Shown: positions 63,660-64,000 of the stretch, in pieces
How positions within the stretch are numbered: position 1 is the first letter of the stretch
Layout of the letters: each line of letters starts with the position of its first letter
Assembly (NCBI GenBank): GCA_965201085.1
Contig: CBDAVS010000016.1
Span: 62,001 to 126,000, forward strand
DNA: 64,000 nt
Direction: 5' to 3'
Origin: JAPOUP01 sp965201085
Lineage (GTDB): Bacteria; Pseudomonadota; Alphaproteobacteria; Rhodobacterales; Rhodobacteraceae
Position numbers and translations under genes: made by a program
Notes under the pieces: model-generated
What the model was told of the DNA's origin: nothing
The model's input: only the letters and a program-made list of their open reading frames with translations
Databases searched by the model: none

Positions 63660-64000
63660 GAGGGAGCGTCGGTGGGCGAAACCGAGTTCCAGCGATTGAA
63701 AGGAACCTCGTGGACTTCAGGGCGGGTGTACGGTCGCGCTTTATCCCGACGTAACGGAAGAGCGTCCACTTACACAATCGACCGGGATGCTCGAACAGAA
63801 GGATTGGGTTGACCACTCTCCCGCCCTGTCACCACCGCATACCTGACAGGTCCATTCCCGCTCCTTCACCCGTATTCCGGTTTCCGCCCCGTCCGGGCGC
63901 GCATCACCCTCGCGTGGGTCCCCGCCACGTTGAGGATGCGCGGTCCCCGCCAGGGTTTCCGGGTTCCCGGCATCGGCTGGGGTCTCCCGGGTCCGAAGCC
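63660..64000. other. Mostly unrecognised; possible IS4 C-terminal fragment
   Basis: On the minus strand, 63870-63985 reads MPGTRKPWRGPRILNVAGTH and ARVMRARTGRKPEYG, similar to IS4-type transposase ends (PGTRKLWRG). The rest shows no gene that I recognise. The window ends inside it. Confidence 0.35.

Noticed and set aside
1..64000. CRISPR arrays, rRNA or tRNA genes
   Set aside because: I saw no regularly spaced direct repeats and no rRNA or obvious tRNA sequence; a tRNA missed by eye cannot be excluded.

Overview
The window looks like a chromosomal segment of an alphaproteobacterium, probably close to Rhodobacterales. Supports are the run rnr / DUF2064 glycosyltransferase / dapE / small hypothetical / dapD, the Amt type with a coiled N-terminus, GlxA-type and LysR regulators, and overall protein similarity. 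I made no database search. Metabolic genes have moderate GC. The many transposon remnants are visibly richer in GC, and most are frameshifted or internally deleted, so this looks like a genome with heavy past IS activity, as in host-associated or sponge-symbiont lineages (inference).

Layout: (1) 1-6320, core genes: rnr (cut by the window edge), DUF2064, dapE, dapD, a PLP threonine/serine dehydratase and a decayed panB. (2) 6790-19970, methylated-amine block A: amt, a 59-residue membrane protein, gmaS/glnT, a cytochrome P450, tdm (TMAO demethylase), tmoW/tmoV/tmoX (TMAO ABC transporter) and a divergent LysR regulator. (3) 20783-30390, mobile island 1: an IS1595 element with perfect 24-bp ends and a decayed Panacea/DUF4065 passenger, an IS5 element, a stand-alone AAA ATPase, and remnants of a serine recombinase, IS5, ISNCY, IS4 and IS30, plus an almost complete IS30. 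(4) 30623-43029, block B: one long minus-strand operon (GS-like gene, mgsA, mgsB, mgsC, two hypothetical genes, a nitrilase-family gene, tmm, a DMGDH-like gene), a divergent GntR regulator with a perfect operator-like palindrome, and a class I glutamine amidotransferase. (5) 43213-52582, mobile/defence island 2: IS4 and TnpB fragments, a paralogous AAA ATPase, a parD-like gene cut by a 498-bp IS5 derivative, an HsdS-like remnant, and an intact two-gene operon of a TrlF-type PHP-SMC ATPase and an AlbA_2/GHKL ATPase. (6) 52654-58689, block C: a GlxA-type regulator divergent from a soxBDAG-type operon that is best read as N-methylglutamate dehydrogenase (mgdABCD). (7) 58690-64000: ISNCY, IS481 and IS4 remnants, rlmN, and a nearly intact IS5.

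Together blocks A, B and C encode most of a trimethylamine route: Tmm oxidises TMA to TMAO, TmoXWV imports TMAO, Tdm cleaves TMAO to dimethylamine and formaldehyde, GmaS and MgsABC convert methylamine to N-methylglutamate, and MgdABCD passes the methyl group to tetrahydrofolate and regenerates glutamate. The dimethylamine step (DmmDABC) is not in the window. The islands sit between the catabolic blocks, which suggests a formerly compact locus split by IS insertion.
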